A stretch of DNA of 64,000 nucleotides from Hippasteria phrygiana (lineage: Eukaryota; Echinodermata; Asteroidea; Valvatida; Goniasteridae). Location: the NCBI GenBank assembly GCA_037893225.1, contig JAZGUH010000205.1, positions 816,501 through 880,500 of the forward strand, given 5' to 3'. Below are positions 1 to 10,998 of the stretch, piece after piece; the stretch's first letter is position 1, and the number at the start of each line of letters is the position of its first letter. Position numbers and translations under genes: made by a program. The notes under the pieces are model-generated. The model was not told the origin of the DNA, made no database searches, and saw nothing but the letters and a program-made list of their open reading frames with translations.

Positions 1-118
1 ACTGTAACACTTGCACTGTAACACTTGCACTGTAACACCTGCACTGTAACACTTGCACTGTAACACTTGCACTCGAACCTTAACCCTAACACTTAAACTC
101 AAACCCTTAACTCTAACA

Positions 119-168
119 CTAATTTTTATATTCTTAACTCGCTTACTCTATTTTTTCATCAACTTCAG
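119..168 (+). promoter_or_regulatory. 3' splice-site-like tract
   Basis: AT-rich sequence, cttaact and gcttact (both fit a loose yUnAy branch point), a run of six T, and catcaacttcag ending at the exon-like cassette. The tract varies among core types (T-run length; tttttccatc in b; tttatttttttcatc in c and C), but the final CAG is kept in every intact unit I examined except anchor 34794. Confidence 0.45.
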
Positions 169-308
169 GAGAGATCAACCTCCGGCTCCTGGCTGTCAAG
201 ACCTCGAAGCCACCCAAGATCATCATGGACAGAACTGGAATGGCCCAGTGAGATAGACAGCATACAGGCTTAGATGAGCACAATAGACCTACGCTGTTTA
301 GTAGATGA
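169..308 (+). other. Exon-like cassette, representative of about 125 copies
   Basis: A 140-bp segment is bounded by a good 3' splice-site context (branch-like cttaact and gcttact, T-rich tract, then CAG) and a 5' splice site GA|GTAAGT with the full intronic consensus. In every intact unit it lies from anchor-129 to anchor+10, so all copies can be derived from the anchors listed in the block entries. All three forward frames are closed in the ordinary version: cag-gct-tag in the frame starting gag-aga, aga-tag in the next, cag-tga in the third. With a length of 140 (2 mod 3), serial splicing would also shift frame at each exon. An ATG in strong context (atcatcATGG, 225-233) opens only an eight-codon frame, MDRTGMAQ. 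The sequence is more complex than the rest of the repeat, so it may descend from a real exon. I do not recognise the source gene. Use in splicing is an inference. Confidence 0.5.
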
Positions 309-316
309 GTAAGTCT
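305..316 (+). promoter_or_regulatory. 5' splice-site-like donor atga|gtaagt
   Basis: The intronic side is a perfect GTAAGT; the exonic side (tga) is weaker than CAG. The same string is present at anchor+11 in all 131 units, including the six deleted cores that have lost the matching acceptor. Conservation by satellite homogenisation alone would also explain this. Confidence 0.45.
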
Positions 317-378
317 AACACTCTAACTACCTCTAACTCTCCTTCTCTCTTACTCTCACATTCTAACCCGATGACTAG

Positions 379-560
379 CACTTGCACTGTAACACTTGCA
401 CTGTAACACTTGCACTGTAACACTTGCACTGTAACACTTGCACTGTAACACTTGCACTGTAACACTTGCACTGTAACACTTGCACTGTAACACTTGCACT
501 GTAACACTTGCACTGTAACACTTGCACTGTAACACTTGCACTGTAACACTTGCACTGTAA
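379..560 (+). repeat. Representative 14-mer minisatellite (13 copies)
   Basis: Thirteen perfect copies of cacttgcactgtaa follow the core-terminal ctag directly. The array ends where cacttgcact continues into cgaacc of the linker. Every core is followed by such an array. Copy number is 2 in the shortest (43958-43985 and 55958-55985) and 33 in the longest (48802-49263). The forward strand has TAA in each copy; the reverse strand has no stop in any frame, which creates the many long reverse reading frames of the window. Confidence 0.95.
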
Positions 561-570
561 CACTTGCACT

Positions 571-648
571 CGAACCTTTACCCTAACACTTGAACTCGAA
601 CCTTTACCCTAACACTTGAACTCGAACCTTTACCCTAACACTTGAACT
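571..648 (+). repeat. Linker of three 26-bp modules (b type)
   Basis: Three tandem copies of a 26-bp module: cgaacctttacc followed by ctaacacttgaact. The second half is the 14-mer with small changes, so the module is a 12-bp telomere-like insert plus one 14-mer. The same linker occurs with one, two or three copies in front of other b and B cores, for example three before anchors 3445 and 5554+507, two before 9437, and one before 7660. Confidence 0.9.
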
Positions 649-1049
649 CAAACCCTTAACTCTAACACTAATTTTAATATTCTTAACTCGCTTACTCTAT
701 TTTTCCATCAACTTCAGGAGAGATCAACATCCGGCTCCTGGCTGTCAAGACCTCGAGGCCACCCAAGATCATCATGGACAGAACTGGAATGGCCCAGTGA
801 GATAGACAGCTTGCAGGCCTAGATCCGCACAATAGACCTACGCTGTTTAGTAGATGAGTAAGTCTAACACTCTCTCTACCTCTGACTCTCCTTCTCTCTT
901 ACTCTCACATTCTAACCCAATCACTAGCACTTGCACTGTAACACTTGCACTGTAACACTTGCACTGTAACACTTGCACTGTAACACTTGCACTGTAACAC
1001 TTGCACTGTAACACTTGCACTGTAACACTTGCACTGTAACACTTGCACT

Positions 1050-1169
1050 CGAACCTTAACCCTAACACTTGCACTGTAACACTTGAACTCGAACCTTAAC
1101 CCTAACACTTGCACTGTAACACTTGAACTCGAACCTTAACCCTAACACTTGCACTGTAACACTTGAACT
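1050..1169 (+). repeat. Linker of three 40-bp modules (c and f type)
   Basis: Three copies of a 40-bp module at 1050-1089, 1090-1129 and 1130-1169. Each is the 26-bp module (cgaaccttaacc plus ctaacacttgcact) followed by one variant 14-mer, gtaacacttgaact. Linkers with the 40-bp module precede c and f cores (usually three copies) and C cores (usually one copy). Confidence 0.9.
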
Positions 1170-1655
1170 CAAACCCTTAACTCTAACACTAATTTTAATA
1201 TTGCTAACTCGCTTACTTTATTTTTTTCATCAACTTCAGGAGAGATCAACATCTGGCTCCTGGCTGTCAAGTCCTCGAGGCCACCCAAGATCATCATGGA
1301 CAGAACTGGAATGGCCCAGTGAGATAGACAGCATACAGGCTTAGATGAGCACAATAGACCTATGCTGTTTAGTAGATGAGTAAGTCTAACACTCTCTCTA
1401 CCTCTAACTCTCCTTCTCTCTTACTCTCACATTCTAACCCGATCACTAGCACTTGCACTGTAACACTTGCACTGTAACACTTGCACTGTAACACTTGCAC
1501 TGTAACACTTGCACTGTAACACTTGCACTGTAACACTTGCACTGTAACACTTGCACTGTAACACTTGCACTGTAACACTTGCACTGTAACACTTGCACTG
1601 TAACACTTGCACTGTAACACTTGCACTGTAACACTTGCACTGTAACACTTGCACT

Positions 1656-1707
1656 CGAACCTTCACCCTATCACTTCAACTCGAACCTTCACCCTAACAC
1701 TTGAACT
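1656..1707 (+). repeat. Linker of two 26-bp modules (d type)
   Basis: Two 26-bp modules with private changes: cgaaccttcacc with ctatcacttcaact, then cgaaccttcacc with ctaacacttgaact. This doublet precedes every d core. A derivative whose second module reads ctatcacttgaact precedes all six deleted t cores, tying them to one ancestor. Confidence 0.88.
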
Positions 1708-2146
1708 CAAACCCTTAACTCTAACACAAATTTGTATATTCTTAACTCGCTTACTCTATTTTTTCATCAACTTCAGGAGAGATCAACCTCTGGCTCCTGG
1801 CTGTCAAGACCTCGAGGCCACCCAAGATCATCATGGACAGAACTGGAATGGCCCAGTGAGATAGACAGCATACAGGCTTAGATGAGCACAATAGACCTAC
1901 GCTGTTTAGTAGATGAGTAAGTCTAACACTCTCTCTACCTCTGACTCTCCTTCTCTCTTACTCTCACATTCTAACCCGATCACTAGCACTTGCACTGTAA
2001 CACTTGCACTGTAACACTTGCACTGTAACACTTGCACTGTAACACTTGCACTGTAACACTTGCACTGTAACACTTGCACTGTAACACTTGCACTCGAACC
2101 TTCACCCTATCACTTCAACTCGAACCTTCACCCTAACACTTGAACT

Positions 2147-5100
2147 CAAACCCTTAACTCTAACACAAATTTGTATATTCTTAACTCGCTTACTCTATTT
2201 TTTCATCAACTTCAGGAGAGATCAACCTCTGGCTCCTGGCTGTCAAGACCTCGAGGCCACCCAAGATCATCATGGACAGAACTGGAATGGCCCAGTGAGA
2301 TAGACAGCATACAGGCTTAGATGAGCACAATAGACCTACGCTGTTTAGTAGATGAGTAAGTCTAACACTCTCACTACCTCTAACTCTCCTTCTCTCTTAC
2401 TCTCACATTCTAACCCGATGACTAGCACTTGCACTGTAACACTTGCACTGTAACACTTGCACTGTAACACTTGCACTGTAACACTTGCACTGTAACACTT
2501 GCACTGTAACACTTGCACTGTAACACTTGCACTGTAACACTTGCACTGTAACACTTGCACTGTAACACTTGCACTGTAACACTTGCACTGTAACACTTGC
2601 ACTCGAACCTTAACCCTAACACTTGCACTGTAACACTTGCACTGTAACACTTGCACTGTAACACTTGCACTGTAACACCTGCACTGTAACACTTGCACTG
2701 TAACACTTGCACTCGAACCTTAACCCTAACACTTAAACTCAAACCCTTAACTCTAACACTAATTTTTATATTCTTAACTCGCTTACTCTATTTTTTCATC
2801 AACTTCAGGAGAGATCAACCTCCGGCTCCTGGCTGTCAAGACCTCGAAGCCACCCAAGATCATCATGGACAGAACTGGAATGGCCCAGTGAGATAGACAG
2901 CATACAGGCTTAGATGAGCACAATAGACCTACGCTGTTTAGTAGATGAGTAAGTCTAACACTCTAACTACCTCTAACTCTCCTTCTCTCTTACTCTCACA
3001 TTCTAACCCGATGACTAGCACTTGCACTGTAACACTTGCACTGTAACACTTGCACTGTAACACTTGCACTGTAACACTTGCACTGTAACACTTGCACTGT
3101 AACACTTGCACTGTAACACTTGCACTGTAACACTTGCACTGTAACACTTGCACTGTAACACTTGCACTCGAACCTTTACCCTAACACTTGAACTCGAACC
3201 TTTACCCTAACACTTGAACTCGAACCTTTACCCTAACACTTGAACTCAAACCCTTAACTCTAACACTAATTTTAATATTCTTAACTCGCTTACTCTATTT
3301 TTCCATCAACTTCAGGAGAGATCAACATCCGGCTCCTGGCTGTCAAGACCTCGAGGCCACCCAAGATCATCATGGACAGAACTGGAATGGCCCAGTGAGA
3401 TAGACAGCTTGCAGGCCTAGATCCGCACAATAGACCTACGCTGTTTAGTAGATGAGTAAGTCTAACACTCTCTCTACCTCTGACTCTCCTTCTCTCTTAC
3501 TCTCACATTCTAACCCAATCACTAGCACTTGCACTGTAACACTTGCACTGTAACACTTGCACTGTAACACTTGCACTGTAACACTTGCACTCGAACCTTA
3601 ACCCTAACACTTGCACTGTAACACTTGAACTCGAACCTTAACCCTAACACTTGCACTGTAACACTTGAACTCGAACCTTAACCCTAACACTTGCACTGTA
3701 ACACTTGAACTCAAACCCTTAACTCTAACACTAATTTTAATATTGCTAACTCGCTTACTTTATTTTTTTCATCAACTTCAGGAGAGATCAACATCTGGCT
3801 CCTGGCTGTCAAGTCCTCGAGGCCACCCAAGATCATCATGGACAGAACTGGAATGGCCCAGTGAGATAGACAGCATACAGGCTTAGATGAGCACAATAGA
3901 CCTATGCTGTTTAGTAGATGAGTAAGTCTAACACTCTCTCTACCTCTAACTCTCCTTCTCTCTTACTCTCACATTCTAACCCGATCACTAGCACTTGCAC
4001 TGTAACACTTGCACTGTAACACTTGCACTGTAACACTTGCACTGTAACACTTGCACTGTAACACTTGCACTGTAACACTTGCACTGTAACACTTGCACTG
4101 TAACACTTGCACTGTAACACTTGCACTGTAACACTTGCACTGTAACACTTGCACTGTAACACTTGCACTGTAACACTTGCACTGTAACACCTGCACTGTA
4201 AGACTTGCACTGTAAGACTTGCACTGTAACACTTGCACTCGAACCTTAACCCTAACACTTAAACTCAAACCCTTAACTCTAACACAAATTTGTATATTCT
4301 TAACTCGCTTACTCTATTTTTTCATCAACTTCAGGAGAGATCAACCTCCGGCTCCTGGCTGTCAAGACCTCGAGGCCACCCAAGATCATCATGGACAGAA
4401 CTGGAATGGCCCAGTGAGATAGACAGCATACAGGCTTAGATGAGCACAATAGACCTACGCTGTTTAGTAGATGAGTAAGTCTAACACTCTCTCTACCTCT
4501 GACTCTCCTTCTCTCTTACTCTCACATTCTAACCCGATCACTAGCACTTGCACTGTAACACTTGCACTGTAACACTTGCACTGTAACACTTGCACTGTAA
4601 CACTTGCACTGTAACACTTGCACTGTAACACTTGCACTGTAACACTTGCACTGTAACACTTGCACTGTAACACTTGCACTGTAACACTTGCACTGTAACA
4701 CTTGCACTGTAACACTTGCACTGTAACACTTGCACTGTAACACTTGCACTCGAACCTTCACCCTATCACTTCAACTCGAACCTTCACCCTAACACTTGAA
4801 CTCAAACCCTTAACTCTAACACAAATTTGTATATTCTTAACTCGCTTACTCGATTTTTTCATCAACTTCAGGAGAGATCAACCTCTGGCTCCTGGCTGTC
4901 AAGACCTCGAGGCCACCCAAGATCATCATGGACAGAACTGGAATGGCCCAGTGAGATAGACAGCATACAGGCTTAGATGAGCACAATAGACCTACGCTGT
5001 TTAGTAGATGAGTAAGTCTAACACTCTCACTACCTCTAACTCTCCTTCTCTCTTACTCTCACATTCTAACCCGATGACTAGCACTTGCACTGTAACACTT

Positions 5101-8100
5101 GCACTGTAACACTTGCACTGTAACACTTGCACTGTAACACTTGCACTGTAACACTTGCACTGTAACACTTGCACTGTAACACTTGCACTGTAACACTTGC
5201 ACTGTAACACTTGCACTGTAACACTTGCACTGTAACACTTGCACTGTAACACTTGCACTGTAACACTTGCACTGTAACACTTGCACTGTAACACCTGCAC
5301 TGTAACACTTGCACTGTAACACTTGCACTCGAACCTTAACCCTAACACTTAAACTCAAACCCTTAACTCTAACACTAATTTTTATATTCTTAACTCGCTT
5401 ACTCTATTTTTTCATCAACTTCAGGAGAGATCAACCTCCGGCTCCTGGCTGTCAAGACCTCGAGGCCACCCAAGATCATCATGGACAGAACTGGAATGGC
5501 CCAGTGAGATAGACAGCATACAGGCTTAGATGAGCACAATAGACCTACGCTGTTTAGTAGATGAGTAAGTCTAACACTCTAACTACCTCTAACTCTCCTT
5601 CTCTCTTACTCTCACATTCTAACCCGATGACTAGCACTTGCACTGTAACACTTGCACTGTAACACTTGCACTGTAACACTTGCACTGTAACACTTGCACT
5701 GTAACACTTGCACTGTAACACTTGCACTGTAACACTTGCACTGTAACACTTGCACTGTAACACTTGCACTGTAACACTTGCACTCGAACCTTTACCCTAA
5801 CACTTGAACTCGAACCTTTACCCTAACACTTGAACTCGAACCTTTACCCTAACACTTGAACTCAAACCCTTAACTCTAACACTAATTTTAATATTCTTAA
5901 CTCGCTTACTCTATTTTTCCATCAACTTCAGGAGAGATCAACATCCGGCTCCTGGCTGTCAAGACCTCGAGGCCACCCAAGATCATCATGGACAGAACTG
6001 GAATGGCCCAGTGAGATAGACAGCTTGCAGGCCTAGATCCGCACAATAGACCTACGCTGTTTAGTAGATGAGTAAGTCTAACACTCTCTCTACCTCTGAC
6101 TCTCCTTCTCTCTTACTCTCACATTCTAACCCAATCACTAGCACTTGCACTGTAACACTTGCACTGTAACACTTGCACTGTAACACTTGCACTGTAACAC
6201 TTGCACTGTAACACTTGCACTGTAACACTTGCACTGTAACACTTGCACTGTAACACTTGCACTCGAACCTTAACCCTAACACTTGCACTGTAACACTTGA
6301 ACTCGAACCTTAACCCTAACACTTGCACTGTAACACTTGAACTCGAACCTTAACCCTAACACTTGCACTGTAACACTTGAACTCAAACCCTTAACTCTAA
6401 CACTAATTTTAATATTCTTAACTCGCTTACTCTATTTTTCCATCAACTTCAGGAGAGATCAACATCCGGCTCCTGGCTGTCAAGTCCTCGAGGCCACCCA
6501 AGATCATCATGGACAGAACTGGAATGGCCCAGTGAGATAGACAGCATACAGGCTTAGATGAGCACAATAGACCTATGCTGTTTAGTAGATGAGTAAGTCT
6601 AACACTCTCTCTACCTCTAACTCTCCTTCTCTCTTACTCTCACATTCTAACCCGATCACTAGCACTTGCACTGTAACACTTGCACTGTAACACTTGCACT
6701 GTAACACTTGCACTGTAACACTTGCACTGTAACACTTGCACTGTAACACTTGCACTGTAACACTTGCACTGTAACACTTGCACTGTAACACTTGCACTGT
6801 AACACTTGCACTGTAACACTTGCACTGTAACACTTGCACTGTAACACTTGCACTGTAACACTTGCACTGTAACACTTGCACTGTAACACTTGCACTGTAA
6901 CACCTGCACTGTAAGACTTGCACTGTAACACTTGCACTGTAACACTTGCACTCGAACCTTAACCCTAACACTTAAACTCAAACCCTTAACTCTAACACAA
7001 ATTTGTATATTCTTAACTCGCTTACTCTATTTTTTCATCAACTTCAGGAGAGATCAACCTCCGGCTCCTGGCTGTCAAGACCTCGAGGCCACCCAAGATC
7101 ATCATGGACAGAACTGGAATGGCCCAGTGAGATAGACAGCATACAGGCTTAGATGAGCACAATAGACCTACGCTGTTTAGTAGATGAGTAAGTCTAACAC
7201 TCTCACTACCTCTAACTCTCCTTCTCTCTTACTCTCACATTCTAACCCGATGACTAGCACTTGCACTGTAACACTTGCACTGTAACACTTGCACTGTAAC
7301 ACTTGCACTGTAACACTTGCACTGTAACACTTGCACTGTAACACTTGCACTGTAACACTTGCACTGTAACACTTGCACTGTAACACTTGCACTGTAACAC
7401 TTGCACTGTAACACTTGCACTGTAACACTTGCACTCGAACCTTTACCCTAACACTTGAACTCAAACCCTTAACTCTAACACTAATTTTAATATTCTTAAC
7501 TCGCTTACTCTATTTTTCCATCAACTTCAGGAGAGATCAACATCCGGCTCCTGGCTGTCAAGTCCTCGAGGCCACCCAAGATCATCATGGACAGAACTGG
7601 AATGGCCCAGTGAGATAGACAGCATACAGGCTTAGATGAGCACAATAGACCTACGCTGTTTAGTAGATGAGTAAGTCTAACACTCTCACTACCTCTAACT
7701 CTCCTTCTCTCTTACTCTCACATTCTAACCCAATCACTAGCACTTGCACTGTAACACTTGCACTGTAACACTTGCACTGTAACACTTGCACTGTAACACT
7801 TGCACTCGAACCTTAACCCTAACACTTGCACTGTAACACTTGAACTCAAACCCTTAACTCTAACACTAATTTTAATATTCCTAACTCGCTTACTTTATTT
7901 TTTTCATCAACTTCAGGAGAGATCAACATCTGGCTCCTGGCTGTCAAGTCCTCGAGGCCACCCAAGATCATCATGGACAGAACTGGAATGGCCCAGTGAG
8001 ATAGACAGCTTGCAGGCCTAGATCAGCACAATAGACCTACGCTGTTTAGTAGATGAGTAAGTCTAACACTCTCTCTACCTCTGACTCTCCTTCTCTCTTA

Positions 8101-10998
8101 CTCTCACATTCTAACCCGATCACTAGCACTTGCACTGTAACACTTGCACTGTAACACTTGCACTGTAACACTTGCACTGTAACACTTGCACTGTAACACT
8201 TGCACTGTAACACTTGCACTGTAACACTTGCACTGTAACACTTGCACTGTAACACTTGCACTGTAACACTTGCACTGTAACACTTGCACTGTAACACTTG
8301 CACTGTAACACTTGCACTCGATCCTTAACCCTAACACTTAAACTCAAACCCTTAACTCTAACACTAATTTTTATATTCTTAACTCGCTTACTCTATTTTT
8401 TCATCAACTTCAGGAGAGATCAACCTCCGGCTCCTGGCTGTCAAGACCTCGAGGCCACCCAAGATCATCATGGACAGAACTGGAATGGCCCAGTGAGATA
8501 GACAGCATACAGGCTTAGATGAGCACAATAGACCTACGCTGTTTAGTAGATGAGTAAGTCTAACACTCTCACTACCTCTAACTCTCCTTCTCTCTTACTC
8601 TCACATTCTAACCCGATGACTAGCACTTGCACTGTAACACTTGCACTGTAACACTTGCACTGTAACACTTGCACTGTAACACTTGCACTGTAACACTTGC
8701 ACTGTAACACTTGCACTGTAACACTTGCACTGTAACACTTGCACTGTAACACTTGCACTGTAACACCTGCACTGTAACACTTGCACTGTAACACTTGCAC
8801 TCGAACCTTAACCCTAACACTTAAACTCAAACCCTTAACTCTAACACTAATTTTTATATTCTTAACTCGCTTACTCTATTTTTTCATCAACTTCAGGAGA
8901 GATCAACCTCCGGCTCCTGGCTGTCAAGACCTCGAGGCCACCCAAGATCATCATGGACAGAACTGGAATGGCCCAGTGAGATAGACAGCATACAGGCTTA
9001 GATGAGCACAATAGACCTACGCTGTTTAGTAGATGAGTAAGTCTAACACTCTAACTACCTCTAACTCTCCTTCTCTCTTACTCTCACATTCTAACCCGAT
9101 GACTAGCACTTGCACTGTAACACTTGCACTGTAACACTTGCACTGTAACACTTGCACTGTAACACTTGCACTGTAACACTTGCACTCGAACCTTTACCCT
9201 AACACTTGAACTCGAACCTTTACCCTAACACTTGAACTCAAACCCTTAACTCTAACACTAATTTTAATATTCTTAACTCGCTTACTCTATTTTTCCATCA
9301 ACTTCAGGAGAGATCAACATCCGGCTCCTGGCTGTCAAGACCTCGAGGCCACCCAAGATCATCATGGACAGAACTGGAATGGCCCAGTGAGATAGACAGC
9401 ATACAGGCTTAGATGAGCACAATAGACCTACGCTGTTTAGTAGATGAGTAAGTCTAACACTCTCACTACCTCTAACTCTCCTTCTCTCTTACTCTCACAT
9501 TCTAACCCGATGACTAGCACTTGCACTGTAACACTTGCACTGTAACACTTGCACTGTAACACTTGCACTGTAACACTTGCACTGTAACACTTGCACTGTA
9601 ACACTTGCACTGTAACACTTGCACTGTAACACTTGCACTGTAACACCTGCACTGTAACACTTGCACTGTAACACTTGCACTCGAACCTTAACCCTAACAC
9701 TTAAACTCAAACCCTTAACTCTAACACTAATTTTTATATTCTTAACTCGCTTACTCTATTTTTTCATCAACTTCAGGAGAGATCAACCTCCGGCTCCTGG
9801 CTGTCAAGACCTCGAGGCCACCCAAGATCATCATGGACAGAACTGGAATGGCCCAGTGAGATAGACAGCATACAGGCTTAGATGAGCACAATAGACCTAC
9901 GCTGTTTAGTAGATGAGTAAGTCTAACACTCTAACTACCTCTAACTCTCCTTCTCTCTTACTCTCACATTCTAACCCGATGACTAGCACTTGCACTGTAA
10001 CACTTGCACTGTAACACTTGCACTGTAACACTTGCACTGTAACACTTGCACTGTAACACTTGCACTCGAACCTTTACCCTAACACTTGAACTCGAACCTT
10101 TACCCTAACACTTGAACTCAAACCCTTAACTCTAACACTAATTTTAATATTCTTAACTCGCTTACTCTATTTTTCCATCAACTTCAGGAGAGATCAACAT
10201 CCGGCTCCTGGCTGTCAAGACCTCGAGGCCACCCAAGATCATCATGGACAGAACTGGAATGGCCCAGTGAGATAGACAGCTTGCAGGCCTAGATCCGCAC
10301 AATAGACCTACGCTGTTTAGTAGATGAGTAAGTCTAACACTCTCTCTACCTCTGACTCTCCTTCTCTCTTACTCTCACATTCTAACCCAATCACTAGCAC
10401 TTGCACTGTAACACTTGCACTGTAACACTTGCACTGTAACACTTGCACTGTAACACTTGCACTGTAACACTTGCACTGTAACACTTGCACTGTAACACTT
10501 GCACTCGATCCTTAACCCTAACACTTAAACTCAAACCCTTAACTCTAACACTAATTTTTATATTCTTAACTCGCTTACTCTATTTTTTCATCAACTTCAG
10601 GAGAGATCAACCTCCGGCTCCTGGCTGTCAAGACCTCGAGGCCACCCAAGATCATCATGGACAGAACTGGAATGGCCCAGTGAGATAGACAGCATACAGG
10701 CTTAGATGAGCACAATAGACCTACGCTGTTTAGTAGATGAGTAAGTCTAACACTCTCACTACCTCTAACTCTCCTTCTCTCTTACTCTCACATTCTAACC
10801 CGATGACTAGCACTTGCACTGTAACACTTGCACTGTAACACTTGCACTGTAACACTTGCACTGTAACACTTGCACTGTAACACTTGCACTGTAACACTTG
10901 CACTGTAACACTTGCACTGTAACACTTGCACTGTAACACTTGCACTCGAACCTTCACCCTATCACTTCAACTCGAACCTTCACCCTAACACTTGAACT
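2147..10998 (+). repeat. Higher-order repeat copy 1, 17 units
   Basis: Anchors and types: 2345 d, 2938 a, 3445 b, 3911 c, 4464 A, 5001 d, 5554 a, 6061 b, 6582 f, 7177 A, 7660 B, 8046 C, 8543 e, 9026 a, 9437 b, 9906 a, 10317 b, 10730 e (the next d is at 11197; 2345 and 11197 mark the period of 8,852 bp). The same order of types returns in the following block. Corresponding spacings are equal or differ by multiples of 14, except where a 38-bp telomere-like module was added. Minisatellite variants gtaagactt appear near 4200 (double) and 6912 (single). Confidence 0.85.

Larger units (their letters stand above)
100..378 (+). repeat. Representative core unit, type a (anchor 298)
   Basis: This 279-bp core illustrates all others. 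In order it holds: caaacccttaactctaacac, which resembles degenerate CCCTAA repeats; an AT-rich stretch; a tract with cttaact and gcttactct followed by T-runs; CAG at 166-168; a 140-bp exon-like cassette at 169-308; GTAAGT at 309-314; then a pyrimidine-rich tail (ctctccttctctcttactct and flanks) ending in cccgatgactag. Type differences are small: a has atttttatattc and cctccgg; b has attttaatattc, tttttccatc and gcttgcaggcctagatccgc; c has attgctaac and a T-run one base longer; C has attcctaac with ggcctagatcagc; d and A have acaaatttgtatattc. This copy has ctcgaagcc where nearly all others have ctcgaggcc, a change shared with anchors 2938 and 11790. Confidence 0.9.
1..2146 (+). repeat. Array segment, anchors 298-1906 (a b c d)
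   Basis: Anchors are 298 (a), 847 (b), 1369 (c) and 1906 (d). The window opens inside a minisatellite with a cacctgcactgtaa variant. By eye, 1 to about 540 matches 2641 onward at an exact offset of 2,640 bp, so this is the end of another copy of the segment that opens the 17-unit block. The two d units at 1906 and 2345 are a local duplication with different tails (gatcactag versus gatgactag). Confidence 0.85.

Noticed and set aside
195..250. tRNA-like or SINE promoter boxes around cctcgagg
   Set aside because: The stretch only loosely resembles a B box, with no matching A box, no T-run terminator nearby and no tRNA fold.
225..251. Short open frame MDRTGMAQ in each cassette as a translated peptide
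   Set aside because: Good start context but only eight codons; no evidence of transcription or conservation beyond satellite homogenisation.
379..560. CRISPR array
   Set aside because: The 14-mers abut with no unique spacers, and no cas genes occur; the window is eukaryotic satellite.
1169..1354. Reverse reading frame of 61 codons across the c-type cassette (also 3711, 12619, 22501, 26706, 43124, 48521, 50798)
   Set aside because: Open only in c cores because of chance substitutions; other core types close it, and it would cross the splice-like sites on the wrong strand.
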